DNA from: Sphingobium vermicomposti | Lineage (GTDB): Bacteria > Pseudomonadota > Alphaproteobacteria > Sphingomonadales > Sphingomonadaceae | Length of the DNA: 64,000 nucleotides | Reading direction: 5' to 3' | NCBI RefSeq assembly: GCF_011762025.1 | Contig: NZ_JAASQR010000001.1 | Span: 950,752 to 1,014,751, forward strand | Part shown: positions 36,412 through 45,356 of the stretch, one piece after another | Layout of the letters: every line of letters begins with the position of its first letter | Position numbering within the stretch: position 1 is the stretch's first letter | The notes under the pieces: model-generated | Told to the model about the DNA's origin: nothing | The model's input: the letters and a program-made list of their open reading frames with translations, nothing else | Database searches by the model: none | Program-made: the position numbers and the translations under genes

Positions 36412-37049
36412 GTGAAGAGGAAGCTCGCGCCTGGCTGAGCGACCATTTTTCTGTTTCACGTGGAACATGGGATCTGCTGGAGCGATATGTCGCGGCGCTG
36501 CTGGCGGAAATGGCGAACCAGAATTTGATCGCTGAATCAACACGCGCGCACGTGTGGGCGAGACATATTGTCGATTCTGCGCAGCTGCTTCCATTGACCG
36601 GGTCTGCCGGGCAGGGGCCTTGGGTGGACCTGGGGTCGGGCGCAGGACTGCCGGGGATTGTGGTCGCGATCCTGTCCGAGCGGCCCATGCTGATGATTGA
36701 AAGTCGGCGTAAGCGTGTTGAATTTCTTGATGCCGTCATTGCTGACCTGAATCTGAGCCACGCTCGCGTGTATGGCGGACGGGTGGAGGTGGCGCCCGCT
36801 ACCCATGCGGCGGTCATCAGTGCGCGCGCCTATGCGCCGCTTCCCAAGCTGCTGAGCTCTGCGATGCACTTTTCCACAGATGAAACGATATGGGTCCTGC
36901 CAAAAGGGCGAAATGCCGAAAATGAACTGGAGGCGGCGCGCGCATCATGGCAGGGTGTGTTTCACGTGGAACGCAGCGTCACTGACGCAGATAGCGCCAT
37001 CATCGTGGGGCACGCCGTCAAACCCAAGGTCAGGAAAGGTCGAGGATGA
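36408..37049 (+). CDS. rsmG: 16S rRNA (guanine-527-N7)-methyltransferase RsmG (GidB)
   Basis: Methylates G527 of 16S rRNA using S-adenosylmethionine; loss gives low-level streptomycin resistance in other bacteria. The 213-residue Rossmann protein shows [14 protein letters not shown], the SAM loop [13 protein letters not shown] near residue 67, and [12 protein letters not shown]. Start is GTG at 36408 overlapping mnmG. Two parS sites (36452 and 36958) lie inside the coding region, in different reading frames. It overlaps parA by 4 bases. Confidence 0.95.
   Translation: MSEEEARAWLSDHFSVSRGTWDLLERYVAALLAEMANQNLIAESTRAHVWARHIVDSAQLLPLTGSAGQGPWVDLGSGAGLPGIVVAILSERPMLMIESRRKRVEFLDAVIADLNLSHARVYGGRVEVAPATHAAVISARAYAPLPKLLSSAMHFSTDETIWVLPKGRNAENELEAARASWQGVFHVERSVTDADSAIIVGHAVKPKVRKGRG
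36452..36467. promoter_or_regulatory. parS: parS site 2 (exact consensus, inside rsmG)
   Basis: TGTTTCACGTGGAACA exactly, in the first 60 bases of rsmG, where it encodes V-S-R-G-T. Confidence 0.95.
36958..36973. promoter_or_regulatory. parS: parS site 3 (one mismatch, inside rsmG)
   Basis: TGTTTCACGTGGAACG, 15 of 16 matches, in the last 90 bases of rsmG, read in another frame as V-F-H-V-E-R. It is 73 bases upstream of the parA start. Confidence 0.88.
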
Positions 37050-37828
37050 TTTGTATCGCCATCGCCAATCAGAAGGGGGGGGTGGGCAAAACCACGACCG
37101 CGATCAATCTGGCTACCGGTCTGGCTGCCACCGGCTTGCGTGTCCTGCTCGTTGATCTTGACCCGCAGGGGAATGCGTCGACAGGGCTGGGCGTCAACCA
37201 GTCCGATCGCGCGCGGTCGAGCTATGACCTTCTGGTCGGCAATTGCGCGCTGGATGACGCCGTTCTGGCAACGCGCGTCCCCAAGCTGGACATCGTACCC
37301 GCGACCCAAGACCTGTCGGGTGCGGAGATCGAGCTGATCGAATATGAGCAGCGCACCCATCGCCTGGAACGGGTGTTGAGTGAAGCACAGCCGGGGCGTT
37401 GGGACATTTGCCTGATCGATTGTCCGCCTTCGCTGGGGTTGTTGACGATCAACGCGATGGTCGCGGCACAGTATCTGCTGGTGCCGCTGCAATGCGAGTT
37501 TTTTGCGCTGGAGGGGCTGTCCCAACTATTGCAGACGGTTGAGCGGATCAGGGGCAGATTCAACCCGAACCTGTCCATCATGGGGGTTGCGCTGACGATG
37601 TACGACCGTCGCAATCGCCTGACCGATCAGGTGGCGGATGATGTTCGCGCTTGTCTGGGCGATTTGGTTTTCAACACGGTGATCCCGCGCAATGTGCGCC
37701 TTTCCGAAGCGCCCAGCCATGGCGTCCCTGCACTGATCTACGATTTTCGCTGTTCGGGATCGGAGGCTTATATGCGGCTGGCCCGTGAACTGATATCGCG
37801 ATTGCCCAAACAGGAGGCGGCGGCTTGA
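37046..37828 (+). CDS. parA: Chromosome partitioning ATPase ParA
   Basis: Deviant Walker ATPase that moves the ParB-parS complex during origin segregation. The 260-residue protein carries the deviant Walker A KGGVGKTTTAINLATGLA at residues 10-27, Walker A-prime in DLDPQGNASTGLG, and Walker B in ICLIDCPPSLGLL. There is no N-terminal DNA-binding extension, so it is the chromosomal (Soj) type. It overlaps rsmG and parB by 4 bases each. Confidence 0.97.
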   Translation: MICIAIANQKGGVGKTTTAINLATGLAATGLRVLLVDLDPQGNASTGLGVNQSDRARSSYDLLVGNCALDDAVLATRVPKLDIVPATQDLSGAEIELIEYEQRTHRLERVLSEAQPGRWDICLIDCPPSLGLLTINAMVAAQYLLVPLQCEFFALEGLSQLLQTVERIRGRFNPNLSIMGVALTMYDRRNRLTDQVADDVRACLGDLVFNTVIPRNVRLSEAPSHGVPALIYDFRCSGSEAYMRLARELISRLPKQEAAA

Positions 37829-38751
37829 GCAACGAAGGCGACGATAAGCTGAAAGTGGGAAAGCGCCCGCACGGACTTGGGCGTGGCCTGTCGGCGCTGT
37901 TGGGAGATGTTGCGAGGGAAACGCCCGTTGCCCCTGCGGCCCCGGCTGCCGCGTCCAGCAAGGCCATTCAGAATATCGAGGTCGCGCTGGTTCAGCCGCA
38001 TCCCGAACAGCCGCGCCGTCACTTTGATGAAGGCGCGCTGGCGGAACTGGCGGACAGCATCAGCAAGCGGGGCGTCATCCAGCCGATTATCGTGCGTCCC
38101 CATGGCGGCGGTTTTCAGATTGTTGCGGGTGAGCGGCGGTGGCGTGCTGCGCAACGCGCGCAACTGCATCGCATCCCCGCGATTGTGCGCGACTTCGATG
38201 AAGCCGAAACGCTGGAAATAGCGCTCGTCGAAAATATCCAGCGCGAGGACCTTAATCCGATTGAAGAGGCGGAAGCCTATCGCAAGCTGATCGCTGACTT
38301 TCATCATAGCCAGGAAGCGTTGGGGCGATTGGTGGGGAAATCCCGCAGCCACATTGCCAATCTGATGCGTTTATTGGACTTGCCCGCTTCGGTCCAGCAA
38401 CAGGTCGTAGAGCAGAAGCTGTCGATGGGACACGCCCGTGCACTCATCGGCGCGCCCGATTGCGAGAGCCTGGCCCACACGGTTGCGACCAAGGGTCTGT
38501 CGGTCCGTGATACCGAACAACTGGTGCGGCGGGCCAAGAATGGCGACGGCGCATCCCCGCGCGCGCAGGTTCGCCCTGCAACGGACAAGGACCCCGATAT
38601 CGCCGCGCTGGAGCAGCATTTGGCTGACATTCTGGGCGTACGGATCGACATCACCCATGCAGGCGGCGGGGCGGGGACTTTGTCGTTGCGCTATTCCACA
38701 TTGGACCAGCTGGACATGCTGTGCCAGAGGCTGTCGGGCGAACGGATTTAG
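37825..38751 (+). CDS. parB: Chromosome partitioning protein ParB
   Basis: CTP-dependent clamp that loads at parS and spreads. In 308 residues: the N-terminal ParA-stimulating stretch GLGRGLSALLGD (residues 17-28), the CTPase/ParB domain with GERRWRAAQRA near residue 103 and ENIQREDLNPIEEAEAY, a helix-turn-helix with KSRSHIANLMRLLDLP, and a C-terminal dimer domain. Start is TTG at 37825. Cognate parS sites lie within 3.3 kb upstream. Confidence 0.97.
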   Translation: MSNEGDDKLKVGKRPHGLGRGLSALLGDVARETPVAPAAPAAASSKAIQNIEVALVQPHPEQPRRHFDEGALAELADSISKRGVIQPIIVRPHGGGFQIVAGERRWRAAQRAQLHRIPAIVRDFDEAETLEIALVENIQREDLNPIEEAEAYRKLIADFHHSQEALGRLVGKSRSHIANLMRLLDLPASVQQQVVEQKLSMGHARALIGAPDCESLAHTVATKGLSVRDTEQLVRRAKNGDGASPRAQVRPATDKDPDIAALEQHLADILGVRIDITHAGGGAGTLSLRYSTLDQLDMLCQRLSGERI

Positions 38752-38829
38752 GGCGGAATCGCCCGTTTAGCGCAGCTTTTATCGCCCGGCCCACTGGCGT
38801 TTTCCGTGGCCAGTGCCTAGCTTGTCGGC

Positions 38830-41430
38830 ATGGCTGACACGCAATCTTCCCCCGGAACCGCGCCCCTGATCGTCCGTCGTCAGGACTATCGCCCGCCCGA
38901 TTGGTTGGTCCCGGAAATCACCCTCGATTTCTCGCTGGACCCGGTGTGCACGCAGGTTCGCTCGATTCTGACCGTGCGGCGCAATGGGGAGCATGACCGA
39001 CCGCTGAAGCTGGACGGAGATGACCTCACGCCGCTGGAGGTGAAGGTCGATGGCCAAGCCCTGACGGCAGATCAATGGTCCATGGAGGGCGGCGCGCTGA
39101 TCGTCCCGCTGTCGGGCGCTGCGCATCAGGTCGAAACGCTGGTTGAACTCGCGCCGGAAAATAACAGCAAGCTGATGGGGCTTTATGCCAGCGGCGGATT
39201 GCTTTGTACCCAGTGCGAAGCGGAAGGGTTTCGCCGAATCACATTCTTCCCCGACCGCCCGGACGTTCTTTCTCGCTATTCCGTCAGGCTGGAAGCGGAC
39301 AGGGCGCGCTATCCCATTTTGCTGGCCAATGGCGATCCGATTGAACAGGGGAGTTTGCCGGAGGGACGCCATTGGGCATTATGGACTGATCCCTTCCCCA
39401 AGCCTTGCTATCTGTTCGCGCTGGTCGCCGGGGACCTTGCCTGCAACGCTGACAGCTTCGTTACCATGAGTGGCCGGACAGTGAAGCTGGGCATATGGGT
39501 CAAGGAAGCTGACCTGCCCAAAACCGCTCACGCCATGCAGGCGCTGAAAAATAGTATGGCCTGGGATGAGCGGGTCTATGGGCGCGAATATGACCTGGAC
39601 GTATTCAACATCGTCGCCGTGGCTGACTTCAACTTTGGCGCGATGGAGAATAAGGGCCTTAACATATTCAATTCACGCTATATTCTGGCTGATCCCGACA
39701 CAGCTACCGATATCGACTATGACGGGGTCGAAGGCGTGGTGGCGCACGAATATTTCCATAATTGGTCAGGCAATCGCGTCACCTGCCGCGACTGGTTTCA
39801 GCTTTCCTTGAAGGAAGGCTTCACCGTCTTTCGCGACCAGGATTTTTCCGCCGACATGGGCAGCGCCGCCGTCAAGCGGATCGAGGATGTCCGTGTCCTG
39901 AGGGCGGCACAGTTTCAAGAGGATTCAGGACCTCTGGCGCATCCCGTGCGGCCCGAATCCTACATGGAAATCAGCAACTTCTATACGGCGACCATCTATA
40001 ATAAGGGTGCGGAGTTGATCCGCATGATGGCGTTGATGCTGGGACGGGATCGGTTCCGGGCGGGGGCCGACCTGTATTTTGAACGGCATGACGGGCAGGC
40101 CGCGACCTGCGAAGACTTTGTCCGGGCGATGGAGGAGGGCGGCGGGATAGAGCTTGCCCAATTCCGCCGCTGGTACGAACAGGCAGGGACGCCGCGTGTG
40201 CGGGCGCTGCTTACCCATGACGCGGCTAGCCAGACAGCTGAACTGGTGCTGGAGCAGACCGTACCCCCAACGCCCGGCCAGCCCGACAAGCAGCCGATGG
40301 CGATACCTTTGCGCATCAGCCTGTTCGATCGCGAAAGCGGAACAAGCCGGGGCGACGAGTTGTTGATGCTGACGGAGGCTCGGCAAAGCTTTTTGTTCAG
40401 TAAATTCGCGGCCCCGCCCCTATTGTCGATCAATCGCGGCTTTTCCGCGCCGGTGGTGATCGAAACGGACCGCACCCAAGCCGATCTGGCTTTCCTGTCC
40501 GCGCATGATGATGACCCCTTCGCCCGATATGAGGCGATGCAGCAGTTGATGGTGAATGTGCTGGTAGGCCGGGTTGGCGGACAGGCCGTCGATGACGCGG
40601 CAGTGGTCGCCGCCATTCGCAACACGGCGACCGACCCCTCGTTGGACGATGCGTTCATAGCCGAAGCCATTCGCCTGCCGAGCGAAGCCTATATTGGTGA
40701 TCAACTGACGGAGGTCGATCCCGACGCAATCCACGCCGCTCGTGAGTCGCTCCAGCACCGGATCGGGGCGGAACTGGAGCCTTTATGGCGCGATATTCAC
40801 GCCCGGACCCAGGCCAACAGCTTTTCCTTGTCCGCCGCCGCCAAGGGCGCGCGCAAGCTGCGCAACACGGCGCTGCTTTATCTCTGCGCGTCAGGGATAG
40901 AGGAGGGGGCCATAGTCGCCTTTTCCCAGTTCAGCGCTGCGGACAATATGACGGAGCGGCAGGCGGCGCTGGCGATATTGGCGAATGGCAGCAGCGCAGA
41001 GCGGGAAGCCGCGCTCGACATTTTCTACAATCGCTATCGGGACGATGCGCTGACTTTGGACAAATGGTTCCAGACGCAGGCCTTTGCCTTTCACCCCGAT
41101 ACGGTGGATCTGGTGGAGGAATTGGGCCGCCATCCCGATTTCACCCTGTCCAATCCGAACCGGATCCGGTCGCTCTACGGTGCTTTTGCCGGTAACCAGT
41201 GGGCCTTCCACCATCGGTCCGGCAAGGGGTATCGCTTGGTCGCGGATTGCATCATCGCCCTGGACAAGATCAATCCCCAGACGGCGGCGCGGCTGGTGCC
41301 TCCGTTAGGGCGCTGGCGTCGTTTCGGTGAGGCGCGTGCCGGTTTGATGCGCGCCGAGTTGCAGCGGATTCTGGCTCAGCCCGGTCTTTCGCGGGATGTG
41401 ACGGAGCAAGCCAGCAAAAGCCTGGATTGA
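38830..41430 (+). CDS. pepN: Aminopeptidase N (M1 family)
   Basis: Zinc aminopeptidase that trims small peptides in the cytosol. The 866-residue protein has the exopeptidase motif GAMENKGLN near residue 278, the zinc site HEYFHNWSGNRVTCRDWFQLSLKEGFT (HExxH plus the downstream glutamate) near 305-330, and the long helical C-terminal domain typical of the E. coli-type enzyme. No signal peptide. A -10-like TAGCTT ends 6 bases before ATG, so the transcript may have almost no leader. Confidence 0.96.
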   Translation: MADTQSSPGTAPLIVRRQDYRPPDWLVPEITLDFSLDPVCTQVRSILTVRRNGEHDRPLKLDGDDLTPLEVKVDGQALTADQWSMEGGALIVPLSGAAHQVETLVELAPENNSKLMGLYASGGLLCTQCEAEGFRRITFFPDRPDVLSRYSVRLEADRARYPILLANGDPIEQGSLPEGRHWALWTDPFPKPCYLFALVAGDLACNADSFVTMSGRTVKLGIWVKEADLPKTAHAMQALKNSMAWDERVYGREYDLDVFNIVAVADFNFGAMENKGLNIFNSRYILADPDTATDIDYDGVEGVVAHEYFHNWSGNRVTCRDWFQLSLKEGFTVFRDQDFSADMGSAAVKRIEDVRVLRAAQFQEDSGPLAHPVRPESYMEISNFYTATIYNKGAELIRMMALMLGRDRFRAGADLYFERHDGQAATCEDFVRAMEEGGGIELAQFRRWYEQAGTPRVRALLTHDAASQTAELVLEQTVPPTPGQPDKQPMAIPLRISLFDRESGTSRGDELLMLTEARQSFLFSKFAAPPLLSINRGFSAPVVIETDRTQADLAFLSAHDDDPFARYEAMQQLMVNVLVGRVGGQAVDDAAVVAAIRNTATDPSLDDAFIAEAIRLPSEAYIGDQLTEVDPDAIHAARESLQHRIGAELEPLWRDIHARTQANSFSLSAAAKGARKLRNTALLYLCASGIEEGAIVAFSQFSAADNMTERQAALAILANGSSAEREAALDIFYNRYRDDALTLDKWFQTQAFAFHPDTVDLVEELGRHPDFTLSNPNRIRSLYGAFAGNQWAFHHRSGKGYRLVADCIIALDKINPQTAARLVPPLGRWRRFGEARAGLMRAELQRILAQPGLSRDVTEQASKSLD

Positions 41431-41683
41431 GCGCGGGAAGGTTCGCCGGGGCTTGCTGCGAGCTGATCTTGTGGCGTTTCGGTCAGCTACTGAGGCCTGC
41501 TGTAACAGGCAGTCGAAGGGCCTTCTCTGTCATTCTGATGTGGGACGTGTGAAGAAGTAAACCCTTCGACAAGCTCAGGGCGAACGGGGAAAGAGATTTC
41601 GAGTTAGCGCTCGCTACTCTAATTGTCTTTTGTTCTCCGCATTTTCCGAACCGTCAGATTATACCATCTGGCCGGAGCCTGCC
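41431..41683. repeat. Intergenic region with REP-like repeat copy 4
   Basis: Holds CCCTTCGACAAGCTCAGGGC plus GAACGGG at 41562-41588, followed by the companion motif ttagcgctcgctactctaat at 41605-41624. It lies between the convergent pepN and Mla-lipoprotein genes. No gene seen. Confidence 0.8.
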
Positions 41684-42298
41684 TTAACGGCCCGACGCTG
41701 CCAGCCACGCGGCGACGTCGGCGGCCACCTTGTTCGCCGCGCTGTTCAGAGGCGCGCCGATGCTGGTGGCGGTGATTTTCGTGCCTACCGGGACGGTGGC
41801 GGTGAAGCGCTGACGGGCGATGGCGGTGCCGCCCGGCCCCGCCAGAATTGCGTCATAAGTGACGATGGCGCTGTTGCTGGCCTCATCCAGGCCAAAGTCC
41901 ACCAAATCCCCCATCAGCCTTTGGCCCGCATCGGCGGAATATTGGCCGGGGTCGAGCACGATCCGGTTGCTGGTTGCGGCGATGGTCTCCGACAAAAGCC
42001 GCTGGAACAAGTGGCGCGGCGTGTCGGCCCACTGCACGTCGGTCACATAGGCGAGAGACGTGGGCGTGGTTCGCACCGGCACACGCACGGTGTCGAGCAG
42101 CTTGGGCGCTTCAGGATCGGCGACAGTGATGCTGGTCCCCGGCGTGGCGCTGCGCAGCGTCCCCGGCGCGACCTTTTGAGCGGCATCGAGCGAGAGTAGC
42201 TGGGCGGGCGGTTTTCCGCCGATGGAGATGCAGCCCGGCAAGGTCAGCAGGAGGGCGAGGGCCGCCGACATGGCGGCCTGTTTCTTGTGGAACATCAT
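41684..42298 (-). CDS. ABC-transport auxiliary lipoprotein (PqiC/DUF330-like)
   Basis: A 204-residue outer-membrane-type lipoprotein: signal with LLLTLPGCISIGG (cysteine near residue 23) and the domain pattern PAQLLSLDAAQKV...SITVADPEAPKLLDTVRVPVRTTPTSLAYVTDVQWADTPRHLFQRLL seen in PqiC-like partners of MCE transport systems. It is the last gene of the mlaEFD operon. An AGAGGGA precedes the ATGATG at 42298, which decides the start. Its partner is presumably the MlaD protein encoded upstream. Confidence 0.85.
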   Translation of the reverse strand: MMFHKKQAAMSAALALLLTLPGCISIGGKPPAQLLSLDAAQKVAPGTLRSATPGTSITVADPEAPKLLDTVRVPVRTTPTSLAYVTDVQWADTPRHLFQRLLSETIAATSNRIVLDPGQYSADAGQRLMGDLVDFGLDEASNSAIVTYDAILAGPGGTAIARQRFTATVPVGTKITATSIGAPLNSAANKVAADVAAWLAASGR

Positions 42299-42309
42299 GT
42301 GGGTCCCTC

Positions 42310-43272
42310 TCATGGCTTGTAGTCGGGCAATTTGGGCGATCCGACGATCGATCCCGCGCCCTGCTGATCGAGCTTTTCAGCGACGCCACGGAAGGCGCGC
42401 GACATTTCCCGCAGGTCGCGCACCAACTGGTTCACTTCCGGCATGGTCTGGTTGCTGAACGCGCGCACGCCCGGCTGAGCTTCGGCGATGGTCTTGTCCA
42501 GCGTGTCGATGCTGCGTGTGGCCGACTGCACGCTTTTGCGCAGGTCGGCCAGCAGCGGGCGGCCTTCATCGGTCAGCAGGCTGTCGGTGGTCGCCGCCAG
42601 CTGGCCGATCTGTTCGGCGGCGATGCCCGTGCGCTGCACCGCGATTCGGGCTTCGGCAAGCGTGGCCGCGATTTCGGGGCTGCGGTCGGCCAGGGATGCG
42701 GACAGCCGCTCCACATTGGCGAGAATGCCGGCGATGGACTGCTGATTCTTGTCGTTCAACAGTTCGGTCAGGCGTTCCGTCAGGGTCGAAAGCCGCTCCA
42801 GCAACTGCGGCGCGTTATTGAGCAGTTCGCCCAGGGCGCCTGGCTTGGTAGGGATAACCGGCACGCCATCGGGGCAGGCCGTCAGCAGATTCTGTTCAGG
42901 GCAGATGATGGGAGGGGCGCCCTTTACCGCGCCGTCGAGCACGATTTCACTGACGCCGGTAAAGCCGACGCCCGCGATGGTCGCGGTCGTGCCCTGCAGC
43001 ACGGGGGTGCCTTCCTTGACGGAAATGCGGACTTTGACGAAGCTGGGATCGCGCTTCCACAGTTCGATCCGTTCAACCTGACCGGACGGGACGCCGGAGT
43101 AATTGACGCTCGACCCCTTGGCGAGGCCGTTCACCGACTGTTTGAAGAAGATGTCATATTCCTTGTTATCGCCCTCGGACAGGCGCGAAAACCAGAAGGC
43201 GGCGATCATGATGGCCGCCAGCAGCAGCAGCGTGACCGTGCCCACCAGCACATGGTTGGATCGGGTTTCCAT
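42310..43272 (-). CDS. mlaD: MCE-domain phospholipid-transport protein (MlaD)
   Basis: Periplasmic MCE ring protein anchored in the inner membrane. The 320-residue protein has an N-terminal helix (HVLVGTVTLLLLAAIMIAAFW), one MCE domain (YDIFFKQSVNGLAKGSSVNYSGVPSGQV, residues 38-130) and a long helical region (residues 150-320) able to form a trans-periplasmic coiled coil, longer than in E. coli MlaD. A Cys pair in IICPEQNLLTACPDG is notable. It lies 3 bases after mlaF. Confidence 0.92.
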   Translation of the reverse strand: METRSNHVLVGTVTLLLLAAIMIAAFWFSRLSEGDNKEYDIFFKQSVNGLAKGSSVNYSGVPSGQVERIELWKRDPSFVKVRISVKEGTPVLQGTTATIAGVGFTGVSEIVLDGAVKGAPPIICPEQNLLTACPDGVPVIPTKPGALGELLNNAPQLLERLSTLTERLTELLNDKNQQSIAGILANVERLSASLADRSPEIAATLAEARIAVQRTGIAAEQIGQLAATTDSLLTDEGRPLLADLRKSVQSATRSIDTLDKTIAEAQPGVRAFSNQTMPEVNQLVRDLREMSRAFRGVAEKLDQQGAGSIVGSPKLPDYKP

Positions 43273-43275
43273 ATC

Positions 43276-44148
43276 CTATTGCCTTCCGTCCGATGGGGGA
43301 TCAGCCCGCTTGCCGCTTTCACGCGCCACCGCTGCTGTCGCCGCGCGGCCGCGCGGGCCGTTGAAATATTCCTGGATCCACGGGTGATCAGTGGCCAGCA
43401 GTTCGTCGATCGTGCCCACCGCAATCACCTTGCCGTCGGCCAGCACGGCCACCCGGTCGCAGATTGAAAAGAGCGTGTCGAGATCGTGCGTGATGAGAAA
43501 GACGGTGAGGCCCAGCGTCTGTTGCAGCTTTCGCGTCTGTTCGTCGAATGACGCCGCGCCGATCGGGTCCAATCCTGCGGTTGGCTCGTCCAGAAACAGC
43601 AGGTCGGGGTCCAGCGCCAGGGCGCGGGCCAGACCCGCCCGCTTCTTCATCCCGCCCGACAGTTCGGCGGGATATTTCGGGCCAGCTTCGGCTGGGAGGC
43701 CGGTCATGCGGATTTTGTAGGCTGCGATTTCGTCACGCAGCTGCGCGCCGATATTGGGATAATATTCGCGGATCGGCACTTCGACATTTTCCGCGACCGT
43801 GAGCGTCGAGAATAGCGCGCCGCCCTGAAACAGCACGCCCCAGCGTTTGCGGATCGCCAATGCTTCGTCGTCCAGCCGACCGATCATCGATTCGCCGAAG
43901 ACATGCACTTCGCCTTCGTCCGGCGTTTGCAGGCCGATGATCGACCGCATCAGCACGGACTTGCCCGTGCCTGATCCGCCGACAACGCCCAATATTTCGC
44001 CCTTGCGCACGTCAAGGTCCAGCCCCTGGTGCACGACCTGATCGCCGAAGCTATTCTTGAGACCGCGCACCGAAATGGCAATGCTGTCCCGTTCGACCGC
44101 TTCGTCAACCCGCGCTTCTTCGATGGCGATTTCCTCTTCCGGTGCCAT
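43276..44148 (-). CDS. mlaF: Phospholipid-transport ABC ATPase (MlaF)
   Basis: Cytoplasmic ATPase of the MCE lipid transporter. From ATG 44148 the protein is 290 residues: Walker A GGSGTGKSVLMR near residue 67, signature LSGGMKKRAGLARAL, Walker B LLFLDEPTAGLDP and the switch histidine in LITHDLDTLF. A longer frame runs back through mlaE but is spurious; the 1-base stop-start overlap with mlaE (TGATG) fixes the start. Confidence 0.95.
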   Translation of the reverse strand: MAPEEEIAIEEARVDEAVERDSIAISVRGLKNSFGDQVVHQGLDLDVRKGEILGVVGGSGTGKSVLMRSIIGLQTPDEGEVHVFGESMIGRLDDEALAIRKRWGVLFQGGALFSTLTVAENVEVPIREYYPNIGAQLRDEIAAYKIRMTGLPAEAGPKYPAELSGGMKKRAGLARALALDPDLLFLDEPTAGLDPIGAASFDEQTRKLQQTLGLTVFLITHDLDTLFSICDRVAVLADGKVIAVGTIDELLATDHPWIQEYFNGPRGRAATAAVARESGKRADPPSDGRQ

Positions 44149-45260
44149 CAGTTCCAACCCAGCCAGGTGAAGAAGACCGCGAAAAAGGCGTCGATCACGA
44201 TGACGAGGAAGATCGCCTGCACCACCGCCGACGTCGTGCGCATCCCCACTTCTTCGGCATTGCCCTTGACCTGCATGCCCTGAAAACAGCCCGCCAGCGC
44301 GATGATGACGCCAAAGACCGGAGCCTTGATCAGGCCCACCCACAGGTCGGTGATCGGGACGACCTCTCGCAACCGCTGGATGAAGGTGATCGGCGGTATC
44401 TCCAGAGACACGGCGCACAGGAACCCGCCGCCGATGACCGCCATGATCGACGCGTAGAAGCCCAGCAACGGCATCATGACGACCACGGCCAGGGTGCGCG
44501 GTAGCACGAGCGCCTCCATCGGCGACACGCCAATGGTGCGCATCGCATCGACTTCTTCGGTCAGTTTCATAGTGCCGAGTTGCGCGGCAAAGGCGGACCC
44601 CGACCGGCCTGCGACCATGATGGCGGTCATCAACACGCCAAGTTCCCGGAAAGTCAGGCGGCCGACCAGGTTGATGGTCAGCATTTCCATGCCGAACTGC
44701 CGCAACTGCACCGAACCCTGCTGGGCAATGACGATGCCAATGAGGAAGCTCATCAGGCCGATGATGCCGAGCGCGGAGACGCCCACCACTTCAAAGCGTT
44801 GGACAACGGCATTCAGGCGAAAGCGGCTGGGGTGGCGAATGACGTTCCAGCTTGCGACCAAGGTGCTGCCGAAAAAGCCCAGCAGGCCCAGCAGGGTTGC
44901 CCCCGCATTGATCGTAGCCTCACCAATCTGGCCGACAACGCGCTGCCAGGGTGAGACGTAGGCGGGCCGGACGCTGACGGGTTCGTCCAACGTCCCGACC
45001 GTCTGGATCAGTCGCAGCGAATCCTCGTCCCCGCCGACAATATCGCAGTTCAGCCGTTTGGCGGTGCGATGCACTGTCCACGCGCCAATCGTGTCCATAT
45101 GACTGACTTCGGACAGGTCGATTGCCGCGACCGGACCGGCCAGCGCGTCAAGTCGGGCGGGCAGATCATGCAGGCAGGCAATCGACAAATGGCCTGAAAG
45201 CCGGACGATAGCACCGCCATCGCGCGGTTCTTCCACAAGATCGGCGACTTTGTTCATCAA
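44148..45260 (-). CDS. mlaE: Phospholipid-transport permease with fused STAS domain (MlaE, MlaB-like N-terminus)
   Basis: Inner-membrane permease. Residues 1-100 form a STAS-like domain (VRLSGHLSIACLHDLPARLDAL...AIDLSEVSHMDTIGAW), doing the job of the separate MlaB in E. coli. Residues 120-370 are the MlaE permease with about five helices, including GFFGSTLVASWNVIRHP and the GRSGSAFAAQLGTMKLTEEVDAMRTIG coupling loop. It is the first gene of the mlaE-mlaF-mlaD-lipoprotein operon. Confidence 0.94.
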   Translation of the reverse strand: MMNKVADLVEEPRDGGAIVRLSGHLSIACLHDLPARLDALAGPVAAIDLSEVSHMDTIGAWTVHRTAKRLNCDIVGGDEDSLRLIQTVGTLDEPVSVRPAYVSPWQRVVGQIGEATINAGATLLGLLGFFGSTLVASWNVIRHPSRFRLNAVVQRFEVVGVSALGIIGLMSFLIGIVIAQQGSVQLRQFGMEMLTINLVGRLTFRELGVLMTAIMVAGRSGSAFAAQLGTMKLTEEVDAMRTIGVSPMEALVLPRTLAVVVMMPLLGFYASIMAVIGGGFLCAVSLEIPPITFIQRLREVVPITDLWVGLIKAPVFGVIIALAGCFQGMQVKGNAEEVGMRTTSAVVQAIFLVIVIDAFFAVFFTWLGWN

Positions 45261-45356
45261 GCGGGTTTAGTGGTCCATTATCGGTTGCACGGCAAGCCGA
45301 AACGGCCCATCCGCAAGCCAGAACGACAGGCAAGGCCAAAAAGTTTCGGAAACGGC

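Noticed and set aside
43276..44418. Long mlaF with an extra 90-codon N-terminus
   Set aside because: The extra codons overlap mlaE in another frame and are not ABC-like; the TGATG stop-start at 44148 marks the true start.
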